A stretch of DNA of 64,000 nucleotides from Mangrovibacterium lignilyticum (GTDB lineage: Bacteria > Bacteroidota > Bacteroidia > Bacteroidales > Prolixibacteraceae): contig NZ_WKLH01000005.1 of the NCBI RefSeq assembly GCF_010882175.1, positions 186,001 through 250,000 on the forward strand, in the 5' to 3' direction. Under the pieces are notes generated by a model. The model saw only the letters and a list, made by a program, of their open reading frames with translations, ran no database searches and had not been told where the DNA came from. The position numbers and the translations under genes are program-made. How positions within the stretch are numbered: position 1 is the first letter of the stretch; each line of letters starts with the position of its first letter. Shown here in pieces: positions 27,702-36,867 of this stretch.

Positions 27702-28421
27702 ATGACTTACTGTATAGGTATTAAATTGAAGGCCGGGTTGGTAGCACTAAGTGATACCCGGATCACTTCAGGACACGAAACGACTACGGCCCGTAAATAC
27801 ACGATTTACGAAAAAGGAGATCAGCATGTTTTTTTGATGACCTCAGGATTACGTTCCGTGCGTGATAAAACCCTCACGTATTTCTCGGAAATATTAAACG
27901 ATAAATTGGATAGTTTCGAAAAGCTTTATGAGGTAGTCAATGCCTTGGGAGACCAGATCAAGCGCGTAGCCAATGAAGACAAACGCAGCTTGGCTGAAGG
28001 AGGTCTTGATTTTAATATCAATACCATTGTAGGGGGTAAATTGGTAGGGGACAAGGAGCATAAGTTGTACATGTTGTATCCGCAAGGGAACTGGATTGAA
28101 GTCGGAGAGGGAACTCCTTTCTGTATCATTGGCAATTCCGGTTACGGAACACCAATTTTACGTCGAACGTTGACTCCTGATTCCAGCATTCGGTTTGCTT
28201 TGAAAACAGGTTTCCTGTCCTTCGACTCAACCCGCGTTTCAGCCAATGATGTTGGTTATCCGATTGATGTGATGATTTACGAAAAGGATAGCGAAAAAAT
28301 TAAAGTGAAGCGTTTTCAGGAAGGAGATTTACACTACATCTCCAAGCTTTGGGGCGACGAGCTCACCCAGGCAGTAAGTGAAATACCTGAAGATTGGGTG
28401 GACAGTATTTTAGACGAGTAA
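27702..28421 (+). CDS. Anbu-type bacterial proteasome-like peptidase
   Basis: A 239-residue Ntn-hydrolase related to HslV and the 20S beta subunit (ancestral beta subunit, Anbu). The start MTYCIGIKLKAGLVALSDTR matches the family signature: removal of Met1 would expose the catalytic Thr2. DTR and GLRSVRDKTL, then a central Gly-rich strand GNSGYGTP, follow the family order. Anbu assembles into open rings. In most genomes it sits beside circularly permuted ATP-grasp (DUF404/407), DUF403 (alpha-E) and transglutaminase genes. Those partners are absent here, and the neighbours are unrelated. Substrates are unknown. Confidence 0.88.
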   Translation: MTYCIGIKLKAGLVALSDTRITSGHETTTARKYTIYEKGDQHVFLMTSGLRSVRDKTLTYFSEILNDKLDSFEKLYEVVNALGDQIKRVANEDKRSLAEGGLDFNINTIVGGKLVGDKEHKLYMLYPQGNWIEVGEGTPFCIIGNSGYGTPILRRTLTPDSSIRFALKTGFLSFDSTRVSANDVGYPIDVMIYEKDSEKIKVKRFQEGDLHYISKLWGDELTQAVSEIPEDWVDSILDE

Positions 28422-28439
28422 TACGAAAGACAATTTTGA

Positions 28440-28475
28440 AATCAGGATTTTGGAAACAAGGTCCTGATTTTTTTT
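28440..28475. terminator. bidirectional terminator between Anbu and GNAT genes
   Basis: A 7-bp stem (ATCAGGA / TCCTGAT) has a long loop and an eight-T run on the plus strand, between two convergent genes that end 53 bp apart. Confidence 0.75.
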
Positions 28476-29007
28476 ATGCGCCAAATGCCGGATCAAAAAC
28501 AACGGTTCCGCTAACGCCCCGCAATGCTCCGGGAAGTAGCTCCTTCACCATGCAATTGATTTCCGGTGCTTCAATGGGCATGTTGATTTCGTATTTGCTG
28601 CATAACTCGTAACCAAAGCGTGGGTAATAATTTTCGTGACCAACCAGAACGACAGATCCAAATCCCATTTCTTTTGCTTTTTTATGTGCCGCTTCGATTA
28701 GCTTGCTACCAATTCCCTGGTTCTGAAATTCAGGTAAAACAGAAATGGGGGCCAGCACTAATGATTCGTGTGATTGACCTTCTCCTTTAATTTTGATTTT
28801 CGTCAGTAAAATATGGCCCACAATTTTGCCATCGGATGTGCAGGCAACCATCGAGAGTTCCGGGATAAAAGAGTTAGATGTTCGCAAGCGTTCAACCAGA
28901 AACTGTTCCTGGTGGTCGCTAATTTCCAGTGTCCGGAAAGCTTCTTCAGTCAATTTGAAAACAGCTGAATAATCCGCTTCTGTCTCCTGTCTAATAGTGA
29001 CTATCAT
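28474..29007 (-). CDS. GNAT-family N-acetyltransferase, YhbS-like
   Basis: A cytosolic acyltransferase using acetyl-CoA; substrate unknown. The ATG at 29007 gives 177 residues and begins the domain correctly (MIVTIRQETEADYSAVFKL). The acetyl-CoA-binding motif is FQNQGIGSKLIEAAHKKAKE, followed by VVLVGHENYYPRFGYE, typical of the YhbS group. It starts one base after the CLC gene's stop codon, so the two are co-transcribed. Confidence 0.9.
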   Translation of the reverse strand: MIVTIRQETEADYSAVFKLTEEAFRTLEISDHQEQFLVERLRTSNSFIPELSMVACTSDGKIVGHILLTKIKIKGEGQSHESLVLAPISVLPEFQNQGIGSKLIEAAHKKAKEMGFGSVVLVGHENYYPRFGYELCSKYEINMPIEAPEINCMVKELLPGALRGVSGTVVFDPAFGA

Positions 29008-29008
29008 G

Positions 29009-30367
29009 TCAGTGTTTTTTACCTTTTTTCTTTTTGGTTTCCCAAATTTGCTTGAGGGTCTGATTTGTTTCGGTTTGATAATCAAATTCCCCCTTCGAAA
29101 CCCCCAGACGTTGAGATGAGTAAATACCTGAATTACCACTGAAATAGTAGGCGATAAAACAGGCGATGGCATAGTAAAGCACGTGTTCACCACCAAAAAG
29201 TTCAACGCCCATTAAGGTACAAGCCATCGGGGTGTTGGTGGCTCCTGCAAATACGGCAATAAAGCCAAGTGCTGCAAATAAATCAACCGGGTTGCCAGTT
29301 AGTGTGGCAACAGTGTTTCCCAGGGTTGCCCCGATAAAAAACAGGGGAGTTACCTCACCTCCTTTGAAGCCGGTTCCAAGTGTAACAGCCGTAAAAACAA
29401 GTTTCCAGAACCAGCTCATCAGGTCAGCGCCATCAGTTTTAAACGCATTTACCAAACTTACTCCGGTACCATCGGCAGTGGTAACACCAATACCCAAATA
29501 ATCGCGGGTGCCAAGCATGAAGGTCATGGCAATCACGATGATCCCACCAATCACGGGAATCATCAACTTGTGCTTGATGTATTTATGTGAGAGCTCTTTA
29601 ATTTCGTGTGTCAGAAAGGAGAAGGCGTTTCCAGCCAGACCAAAGAAAACAGCGGCAATAATCACAAAAAAGATCAACTTCAGATCGAAATGCATGAAAG
29701 AGAAAGTCGATTGCACATGGTCATGAAAATCGACGTGGTAATGAGTGTGTTTAATTCCATAGGATGAGCAAACGATATCTGCCATCAACGAAGCAGACAG
29801 CGCCGGGAATAAAGCGTCATATTTGATTTTGCCGAATGCCAATACTTCCAACGCAAAAATAGCTCCGGCAATTGGCGTTCCGAAAACCGCACCGAAACCT
29901 GCTGCAACACCGGAAATTAGCAGAATGCGTAAATCATCGTGCTTCAGCTTTAAAAACTTGCCCACGAAGGCAGCCATGCTACCACCAATTTGCACCGCTG
30001 TACCTTCTCGTCCGGCCGAACCGCCAAACAAGTGCGTTACTACGGTTGTGATGAGAACGAACGGAGCCATGCGCGCAGGAATACCCCCACCAGGTTTATG
30101 GATTTCATCCATCACCAGGTTGTTTCCCGCCTCCGCGTTTTTTCCCCGAAACCGGTATAAGGCCACAATTGCCACACCTGCTACTGGTAATAAATAGAGC
30201 AACCACCCGTATTCCCAGCGGGTTTTGGTCGCCAGATCGAGCAAATAGAGAAAAATAGCGACTAAACTACCGGATATGGCAGCAACAGGAAGGGTCAACA
30301 AAAACCACTTGAATACATATTTGAAAATGTAAACTTGATCAAGATGACGTTTTAGTTTCAGGGGCAT
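29009..30367 (-). CDS. CLC-family channel/antiporter, probably fluoride type (CLC-F)
   Basis: An integral membrane anion transporter of 452 residues. ATG at 30367 is used; an upstream TTG is less likely. It has the CLC selectivity-filter helices: [14 protein letters not shown] with the gating Glu, and [18 protein letters not shown]. The segments RMAPFVL and GREGTAVQ, rather than GSGIP and GREGPTVQ, recall the bacterial CLC-F fluoride/proton antiporters, whose role is fluoride resistance. That subfamily call is from memory and not tested. No fluoride riboswitch was seen upstream. It is co-transcribed with the downstream GNAT gene. Confidence 0.8.
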   Translation of the reverse strand: MPLKLKRHLDQVYIFKYVFKWFLLTLPVAAISGSLVAIFLYLLDLATKTRWEYGWLLYLLPVAGVAIVALYRFRGKNAEAGNNLVMDEIHKPGGGIPARMAPFVLITTVVTHLFGGSAGREGTAVQIGGSMAAFVGKFLKLKHDDLRILLISGVAAGFGAVFGTPIAGAIFALEVLAFGKIKYDALFPALSASLMADIVCSSYGIKHTHYHVDFHDHVQSTFSFMHFDLKLIFFVIIAAVFFGLAGNAFSFLTHEIKELSHKYIKHKLMIPVIGGIIVIAMTFMLGTRDYLGIGVTTADGTGVSLVNAFKTDGADLMSWFWKLVFTAVTLGTGFKGGEVTPLFFIGATLGNTVATLTGNPVDLFAALGFIAVFAGATNTPMACTLMGVELFGGEHVLYYAIACFIAYYFSGNSGIYSSQRLGVSKGEFDYQTETNQTLKQIWETKKKKGKKH

Positions 30368-30532
30368 AAGCAATAAAATCAAATATCAGCATTCGGACGA
30401 GAGCCAGAATTGCCAGGTTTGTTGGCTGCAAATTTATCCCAAATATGCAGAATGGGGCTAAATTTCAGCTTTCTGATTCTTCTCGGCTTTGCAAGTTAAT
30501 GCAAATTAAACAAACATGGTGTTAATGCCGGT

Positions 30533-32074
30533 TTACTCGATGACTGTGTTGCTGACAAAGGCAATCTTTTTGCCATCAGGTGACCAGTTGAAAACATTCA
30601 TGCTGCCTTGTCCGCCGTACAGATAAGCAATAACCGTTGGTGTTCCACCTTTAGCCGGCATGGTGCGAATAGCTACCCGTTTGTAAAAGGGGTGGTCATC
30701 GGCTGCGATCTCCTGTGGATATGAAATGAAAACCAATTGGCTTCCATCGGGTGAAACGTGCGGAAACCAATCGTTGAATTCATCAAATGTTAATTGGGTT
30801 TGTTCGCTTCCGTCCGCGTTCATTCGGTAAACCTGCATGGTACCAGTTCGTGTGGAACAGAAATAAATGAATTGCCCGTCTGCAGAATATTCTGATCCGT
30901 CATCTAATCCTGGAGTGTCTGTCAGTTGAATTTCTTCTTTTGTTTGAAGCTCGATTTTGTATAAATCTAACTGGGCCGCATTGTTCCGTCCTCCGGTGAA
31001 AACAGCAAATTGCTTGTCGGGTGAAAAACCATGCAGATAGGAGGGGCCTTCATTGGTGAGGCGTTCCGGTGTTCCGCCCGCTGCCGGGAGTGTGTAAATT
31101 AAAGAAGCGTCATTGGGATCTTCCGTATGATCGCTTATGCCTAACAGTTGCCCATCGAAGGATAAAACGTGGTCGTTATTATTGTTTTGTGCCAAACCGG
31201 TATCAATTTCTTTGGAAGAATAATCTGCCAGGTTCAGCGCATAGATTTTTCCTTCGCAGTTGTAGTAAAGCAATTGGCCATCGGGAGACCAATTGGGTGC
31301 CTGCAGCGATTTTGGGGAACTGAAAATAATATTTCGTTTACCACTTTCCAGATCAAGGATCTCAATGTGGCTGCCGATGTAGTCTTTGTAAGGTACAAAA
31401 TCGTTGGGTGCAGGAATGCTCAGGCGGACATTGTCGAAAACGGCTTCTTCCAACACTCCCTTATCGTGCGAACAAACAAAAAGGCCCAGGTACAATTCCT
31501 GGCTCAGATCTGATTCATCCAACCCGATCGATTGCATGGCTTCACCTTCAACTGCCATCGAAAAAGTAAACTTCTGACCCTGTCGTTCCAGTCGGATAAT
31601 GTTTGGAGCCGAAAGCTCAGAACGGACTTCCTCTGTATTGCTGTTTGTATGAGGCCTGAATTGCAGGGCCGCCAGCCCGTCGCCATGAACCACTGCACTC
31701 ACATGAGCCGCCCCACCGAACAACTCTTCCCGAACCATGATTCCTATTTTGCGATGTTCATTTTCTCCTTCACCAATAAATTTGATACGAGCGGTAAGTA
31801 TGAAATCACCGGTGATTTTTTGTGATATAAATTGAAATTCATCTTTGTCAAACCAAATGTTTTCACCAGCGCCAGCCAAATGATATTCGCCCGAAATTGA
31901 ATCGAATGAAGCGCTGCCTTCCAACTTTGGAAAACCAATGTCAGACTGGAAATTAAACTGCCCGATGTGGACTTCCTTTTTGTTTTCACAAGAGTTAAGC
32001 ATAAAATTTAAAGTTGAAGAGCTAATAACGAGGAGTAGGAGGTTGACCAATCGATTAGTAAAATGATGTGTCAT
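30533..32074 (-). CDS. TolB/PD40 beta-propeller lipoprotein with an N-terminal LamG-like domain
   Basis: A 513-residue predicted lipoprotein (lipobox Cys29 in LNSCENKK). Residues about 45-235 form a concanavalin-like jelly roll, as in DUF1349/LamG proteins (ITGDFILTARIKF, GIMVREELFGGAAHV, EAVFDNVRLS). Residues about 250-513 form a TolB-type propeller with repeats such as APNWSPDGQLLYY and FPHVSPDGSQLVFIS. Such proteins are probably binding scaffolds. No active site was recognised. It is monocistronic and divergent from the DoxX-led operon. Confidence 0.7.
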   Translation of the reverse strand: MTHHFTNRLVNLLLLVISSSTLNFMLNSCENKKEVHIGQFNFQSDIGFPKLEGSASFDSISGEYHLAGAGENIWFDKDEFQFISQKITGDFILTARIKFIGEGENEHRKIGIMVREELFGGAAHVSAVVHGDGLAALQFRPHTNSNTEEVRSELSAPNIIRLERQGQKFTFSMAVEGEAMQSIGLDESDLSQELYLGLFVCSHDKGVLEEAVFDNVRLSIPAPNDFVPYKDYIGSHIEILDLESGKRNIIFSSPKSLQAPNWSPDGQLLYYNCEGKIYALNLADYSSKEIDTGLAQNNNNDHVLSFDGQLLGISDHTEDPNDASLIYTLPAAGGTPERLTNEGPSYLHGFSPDKQFAVFTGGRNNAAQLDLYKIELQTKEEIQLTDTPGLDDGSEYSADGQFIYFCSTRTGTMQVYRMNADGSEQTQLTFDEFNDWFPHVSPDGSQLVFISYPQEIAADDHPFYKRVAIRTMPAKGGTPTVIAYLYGGQGSMNVFNWSPDGKKIAFVSNTVIE

Positions 32075-32224
32075 AAGTTGTTCGTTTAGTTGGTTTAAGA
32101 TCGTTTAGGTTTTTCAATGTGTTTCGACGCAATAGGCTAATTTAGCGAATAACTTGAAAAAGTGTTTTGATTTTTGACAGGAATGTAAGCTCGATTGGTA
32201 TTATATGTAACATATTTCTTTTGA

Positions 32225-32458
32225 GGATTCGATTCACTAACTTACAGACTTAATTTTAAAGAAGTCAACACTGCCCGCTACGCGATAGTTGAGAAAAATA
32301 GAATTCTTAATTATAAGCCCCGTTGAATCATTGTATATGCAGAGAGATCAGATGGTGAAGAAACAAATGCAAGCTTTCAACTTTTGGAAAACGGCATGAG
32401 TAAAACAGCTGACTTTCTGGTATTAGATACATTAGACCTGAATCAATATTTACTATAA
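32225..32458 (+). pseudogene. possible remnant of a coding gene with one internal stop
   Basis: In this frame the DNA reads a protein-like stretch (SLTYRLNFKEVNTARYAIVE...), a single TGA at 32324-32326, then 43 further codons ending LVLDTLDLNQYLL and TAA just before DoxX. Composition is protein-like, but the length is too short to exclude chance and no family was recognised. The rest of the 393-bp gap before DoxX shows nothing recognisable. Confidence 0.2.
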
Positions 32459-32467
32459 ACCAAACCA

Positions 32468-32953
32468 ATGAAATCAGAAATTAGCTATTCGAAAGCGCAA
32501 CTGGTTATTTTAGTCAGTTCACGTGTTTTGATTGGCTGGTACTGCCTTTACGAAGGAATGATTAAATGGATAAATCCATCCTGGTCGGCCTTCGCCTTTT
32601 TAAATGATTCGCAGGGATGGCTCGCTCCTTTTTTTCACTCCTTTGCAGCTAATCCAACCAGTCTTTCTGTTGTTAACTTTTTAAATATTTACGGATTAAT
32701 CGCGATAGGGCTTGGCTTGATTCTGGGCTTATTTACCCGGATGGCGACAGTATCCGGAATTGTATTAATCTTCCTGTATTTTCTATCTCATCCGGCTCTT
32801 ATAAACACATCTTACATGTTGCCTTCGGGCGAAAGTGCGATGTGGGTGAATAAGAATCTGATTTTCGTTTTCTTATTACTCATTTTGCTGGTTTATCCAA
32901 CGGGAGACCGAATCGGACTGGATCGACTATTGTTTAACCGCTTCAAAAATTAA
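32468..32953 (+). CDS. DoxX-family membrane protein
   Basis: A 161-residue protein with four hydrophobic helices. DoxX features include SRVLIGWYCLYEGMIKW near the start and GLILGLFTRMATVSGIVLIF. DoxX proteins are often quinone- or redox-linked membrane subunits. The gene opens an operon with two Gfo/Idh/MocA oxidoreductases, the first only 8 bp downstream, so it may pass electrons from the sugar oxidation to the respiratory quinones. That role is inference. Confidence 0.85.
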   Translation: MKSEISYSKAQLVILVSSRVLIGWYCLYEGMIKWINPSWSAFAFLNDSQGWLAPFFHSFAANPTSLSVVNFLNIYGLIAIGLGLILGLFTRMATVSGIVLIFLYFLSHPALINTSYMLPSGESAMWVNKNLIFVFLLLILLVYPTGDRIGLDRLLFNRFKN

Positions 32954-32961
32954 CCGGAGAA

Positions 32962-34524
32962 ATGGAAGATAAAAAGAATAAAAAACAGGCTTTTTCAAGA
33001 AGGGACTTGCTAAAAGGCTTTGCCACCCTACCTGTTATTGGAGCTTTTGGTTACGGCATGTTCCGCGAGTGGAATGCTGACCGCTTGCGGCAAAACTCAA
33101 TAGCCAGCGAGTTGGGCTTGAATTTCGATGAACATCCAATTGCAGTTCCATCCAAATCAGATGGCAAAACACTTCGAATTGGAATTATCGGCTACGGTAT
33201 TCGTGGTGAGCAGCTCATGCGTGCTGCCGGATTTTCCCGGCCTGAATTGGTTGATGATTGGAAGCGCGGAGCACAGCGAAATGTCAATGACCGGCGTTAC
33301 GGTGATTACCAGGAACAGGAAGATTTGAATATTGTCATTACAGCTGTCTGTGATTTGTTTGATGTGCATGCTGAAAATGCCTTGAAAGCAGCCTCCAATA
33401 GTAATCGTTCGGGAGTTGATGGACCAATGAATCAAACGGCGAAACGTTACCGGCGTTATACCGATTTAATCAATGCAGACGATGTGGATGCCGTTATTAT
33501 TGCGACTCCCGATCATTGGCATGCGAGAATGGTGGTTGACGCAGCGAAAGCCGGAAAACATGTGTATGTTGAAAAAGGCTTGACACGAACCGTAGAGGAA
33601 GTGTTTGACGTTCGCAAGGCAGTGAAAGAAAGCGGCATTGTGATGCAGCTGGGACATCAGGGACGACAAACGGCAAGCTACAACAAAGCAAAAGAAATCA
33701 TCGATAAAGATATTTTGGGAAAGATTAGCCTGATTGAGGTATGTACCAATCGGAACGATCCCAATGGAGCCTGGGTGTATGATATTCACCCGAACGGGAG
33801 TCCGGAAACGATCGACTGGAGCCAGTTTGTAGAACCAACGAATCCGCACCCTTTCAGTTTGGAGCGTTTTTTTCGCTGGCGGTGTTGGTGGGATTACGGA
33901 ACCGGCTTGTCCGGTGATTTGCTGACGCATGAATATGATGCGCTCAACCAGGTTCTGCATTTGGGAATTCCACATTCTACGGTTGCATCAGGCGGCGTGT
34001 ATTTTTACAAGGACGGCCGTGAAGTGCCCGACGTGTTTCAGGCGGTGATGGAGTATCCCGACCGTGATCTGACTTTCCTATACAGTGCCTCGCTGGCCAG
34101 TGAGCGTTTCCGCGGTAAAGTGATCATGGGACACGATGCCAGCATGGAAATGGAAAATACGCTGACAGTGACCCCGGATAATCGATCAACGCGGTACAAA
34201 GATCAATTGCAGGCGGGTGTTATGTCGTCCGACAAGCCAATGATTACTTACATCCCGGGAAAGTCGAATGTCGATGCAGTGACGTCTGCCACCGAGCAGT
34301 ATTTTGCCAGTCGTGGCCTGCTGTACACCTATGTACAGGGTAAGCGGGTTGATACAACTCATTTGCATATCCGGGAATGGTTGAACTGCATTCGCAGCGG
34401 AGAACAGCCAAGCTGTAATATCGATCAGGCTTTCGAGGAAGCCATTACCGCTCACATGGCGACAATCGCTTTGCGCGAAAACCGGAAGGTATTTTGGGAT
34501 GCGGAAAGTGAGAAAATCGTTTAA
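32962..34524 (+). CDS. Gfo/Idh/MocA oxidoreductase with Tat-like signal (first of pair)
   Basis: An NAD(P)-dependent sugar oxidoreductase of 520 residues. The N terminus FSRRDLLKGFATLPVIG is a twin-arginine-type signal, so it is probably exported with cofactor bound. The Rossmann fold starts at LRIGIIGYGIRGEQLM. The family active-site block is HVYVEKGLTRTVEEV, with Lys-Gly where Lys-Pro is usual, then HQGRQTASYNKAKEII. The long linker before the Rossmann fold fits the periplasmic subgroup. It is 8 bp after DoxX and 68 bp before a second oxidoreductase. The suggested role is oxidation of a sugar hydroxyl, probably C3, of a glycoside. Confidence 0.88.
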   Translation: MEDKKNKKQAFSRRDLLKGFATLPVIGAFGYGMFREWNADRLRQNSIASELGLNFDEHPIAVPSKSDGKTLRIGIIGYGIRGEQLMRAAGFSRPELVDDWKRGAQRNVNDRRYGDYQEQEDLNIVITAVCDLFDVHAENALKAASNSNRSGVDGPMNQTAKRYRRYTDLINADDVDAVIIATPDHWHARMVVDAAKAGKHVYVEKGLTRTVEEVFDVRKAVKESGIVMQLGHQGRQTASYNKAKEIIDKDILGKISLIEVCTNRNDPNGAWVYDIHPNGSPETIDWSQFVEPTNPHPFSLERFFRWRCWWDYGTGLSGDLLTHEYDALNQVLHLGIPHSTVASGGVYFYKDGREVPDVFQAVMEYPDRDLTFLYSASLASERFRGKVIMGHDASMEMENTLTVTPDNRSTRYKDQLQAGVMSSDKPMITYIPGKSNVDAVTSATEQYFASRGLLYTYVQGKRVDTTHLHIREWLNCIRSGEQPSCNIDQAFEEAITAHMATIALRENRKVFWDAESEKIV

Positions 34525-34592
34525 TAAGCTTTTATGAAACCTAAAAAATAGCTGTGTCATTTCATTATTAACCAATTAAAACAAATTAATCC

Positions 34593-36086
34593 ATGAGTGA
34601 AAACAAAAAGTCAACCGGCTTTAGCCGAAGACAATTTTTAGGACGAACTGCTGCTGCCGCGGCAGGGATTACCATTTTACCCAGTCATGTTATTGCCGGG
34701 TTAGGACATAAAGCTCCCAGTGATAAGTTGAATATTGTCGGTGTGGGTGTCGGCGGTATGGGCTTCGCCAACCTGAAAAATATGAAGTCGGAAAATATCA
34801 TTGGTTTGTGTGATGTGGATTGGAAATACGCGAAAGGTTGCTTCGACCATTTCCCGAAAGCCGAGAAGTTTAAAGACTGGCGTGAAATGTACGATAAACT
34901 GGGTAATTCCATCGACGGCGTTGTTATTGCAACGGCCGACCATACCCACGCCATTACGGCTTCTCATGCCATAGCCATGGGCAAACATGTTTACCTGCAA
35001 AAACCGCTGACTCACACGGTTTACGAATCACGACTGTTGACCAAACTGGCTGCGAAATACAACGTGGCTACATCAATGGGAAACCAGGGGGCGTCGGGTG
35101 ATGGAGTAAACCTTTCAACCGAATGGATTGCCAATGGTGAAATTGGCGAGGTAACCAAAGTTGAAGCTTTTACCGATCGTCCGATCTGGCCTCAAGGTTT
35201 AAATACACCTGAAAACGGCCAACAGGTGCCGGAAACACTGGACTGGGACTTATTTGTCGGACCAGCAAAGATGCGCCCGTACAACGAAATCTATCATCCG
35301 TGGAACTGGCGTGGCTGGTGGGATTATGGTACCGGTGCGTTGGGCGATATGGCCTGCCATATTTTACACCCGGTATTTGTAGGCCTGGAACTGGGTTATC
35401 CAACTATTGCCCAGGGTAACTCTACTTTATTGCTGAATGATTGTGCTCCCGTGGCGCAATCGGTGAAATTGACTTTCCCAGAACGTTCAGCCTCAAAGAA
35501 CATGAAAATTAAACTACCGGAGGTTGACGTGCATTGGTACGATGGTGGGATCAAGCCAATGTTGCCGGAGGGATGGCCTGCCGGACGCGATATGAATGAT
35601 TCAGGTGGTGGTGTGATCTTCCACGGTACGAAAGATAAACTGATTTGCGGATGTTACGGAAAAGATCCCTGGTTGCTGTCAGGGAGAAAGCCGAAAGCCC
35701 CCGAATTCCGTCGAAGAGTTAAGACCAGCCACGAAATGGATTGGGTACGTGCCTGCAAGGAAAGCCCGGAAAACCGCACACCAACAGCTTCCGATTTTAG
35801 TGAAGCAGGTCCGTTCAACGAAATGGTTGTAATGGGTGTGCTGGCTGTTCGCCTGCAAGCATTGAACAAGCCGCTGGAGTGGAATGGTGAGAAAATGGAA
35901 TTCACCAACCTGAAGGACAACGAGACGATTCAAACTGTCGTCAGAGACGGATTCAAAATACATGATGGTCACCCGACTTTTGATAAAACATGGACTGACC
36001 CGGTTTCGGCCAAAGCTTTTGCTGCCGAGCTGATCAAACATACTTATCGTGCACCGTGGTCATTACCCGATATGCCTTCAATTTAA
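34593..36086 (+). CDS. Gfo/Idh/MocA oxidoreductase with Tat signal (second of pair)
   Basis: A 497-residue NAD(P)-dependent oxidoreductase with a clear Tat signal (FSRRQFLGRTAAAAAG). The nucleotide-binding loop is GVGVGGMGFAN. The active-site block is HVYLQKPLTHTVYE, followed by MGNQGASGDGV and WNWRGWWDYGTGALGDMACHI, typical of the exported Bacteroidota subgroup. Together with the first copy it could form an oxidation/reduction pair acting on the same sugar. It is followed after 22 bp by the DUF1080 gene. Confidence 0.9.
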   Translation: MSENKKSTGFSRRQFLGRTAAAAAGITILPSHVIAGLGHKAPSDKLNIVGVGVGGMGFANLKNMKSENIIGLCDVDWKYAKGCFDHFPKAEKFKDWREMYDKLGNSIDGVVIATADHTHAITASHAIAMGKHVYLQKPLTHTVYESRLLTKLAAKYNVATSMGNQGASGDGVNLSTEWIANGEIGEVTKVEAFTDRPIWPQGLNTPENGQQVPETLDWDLFVGPAKMRPYNEIYHPWNWRGWWDYGTGALGDMACHILHPVFVGLELGYPTIAQGNSTLLLNDCAPVAQSVKLTFPERSASKNMKIKLPEVDVHWYDGGIKPMLPEGWPAGRDMNDSGGGVIFHGTKDKLICGCYGKDPWLLSGRKPKAPEFRRRVKTSHEMDWVRACKESPENRTPTASDFSEAGPFNEMVVMGVLAVRLQALNKPLEWNGEKMEFTNLKDNETIQTVVRDGFKIHDGHPTFDKTWTDPVSAKAFAAELIKHTYRAPWSLPDMPSI

Positions 36087-36108
36087 AAACTTTAAATCGT
36101 TATAAATT

Positions 36109-36867
36109 ATGAAACAAATAACTCGTTTAGCTGCATTTTCAGCACTTGTAATTTTAATCTCTTCCTGTACGGAGAAGGTTGGGCCCAACCAATTAACCAG
36201 CAAAGAAAAGGCAGACGGTTGGGTGTTGTTGTTCGATGGCCAAAGCATGGACCAGTGGCGTGGCTATTGTAAAGATGCCGTTCCCGGTGCCTGGATGGTT
36301 GATGACGGTACGATCCACATTCAAGGATCGGGTCGCGGTGAAGCTGGTGCCAATAATGGTGGCGATATCATCACGATGAAGAAATACCGGAACTTCGAAT
36401 TATCGCTCGAATGGAAGATTTCGGAAGGCGGAAACAGTGGTATCTTCTACCTGGCGCAGGAAAAATGTGGTAACGACAGCGTACCCGGAGCACCGATTTA
36501 CGAATCGTCGCCTGAAATGCAGGTACTGGATAACGACCGTCATCCCGATGCGAAATTGGGTAAAGATGGGAACCGCAAGGCCGGATCGTTGTACGATCTG
36601 ATTCCGGCAGTGCCACAAAATGCCAATCCTGCCGGAGAATGGAATAAAGTGCTGATCACGGTTTACAAAGGAACTGTCATTCATAACCAAAACGGTGAGA
36701 ATGTGGTTGAGTACCATTTGTGGACAGACGACTGGAAGGCCATGTGTGCCGACAGTAAGTTTGCCGATTGGCCCGACTTCATTAATACAGCCGAAGAAGG
36801 TTACATCGGTTTGCAGGATCACGGTGACGATGCCTGGTTTAGAAACATTAGAATTCGTGAACTATGA
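36109..36867 (+). CDS. DUF1080 / 3-keto-glycoside hydrolase-type lipoprotein
   Basis: A 252-residue lipoprotein (lipobox Cys20) with one concanavalin-like DUF1080 (PF06439) domain: GWVLLFDGQSMDQWRG, FELSLEWKISEGGNSGIFY, and IGLQDHGDDAWFRNIRI at the C terminus. Members of this family cleave glycosides that have been oxidised to the 3-keto form, a non-hydrolytic route described for gut Bacteroides. It sits between the two Gfo/Idh/MocA genes and a TIM-barrel isomerase, which supports that pathway. It overlaps the next gene by ATGA. Confidence 0.88.
   Translation: MKQITRLAAFSALVILISSCTEKVGPNQLTSKEKADGWVLLFDGQSMDQWRGYCKDAVPGAWMVDDGTIHIQGSGRGEAGANNGGDIITMKKYRNFELSLEWKISEGGNSGIFYLAQEKCGNDSVPGAPIYESSPEMQVLDNDRHPDAKLGKDGNRKAGSLYDLIPAVPQNANPAGEWNKVLITVYKGTVIHNQNGENVVEYHLWTDDWKAMCADSKFADWPDFINTAEEGYIGLQDHGDDAWFRNIRIREL

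Noticed and set aside
30368-30532. Fluoride riboswitch upstream of the CLC gene
   Set aside because: The conserved GGCGAUGGxGUUCGCC-type sequence and pseudoknot partners are absent.
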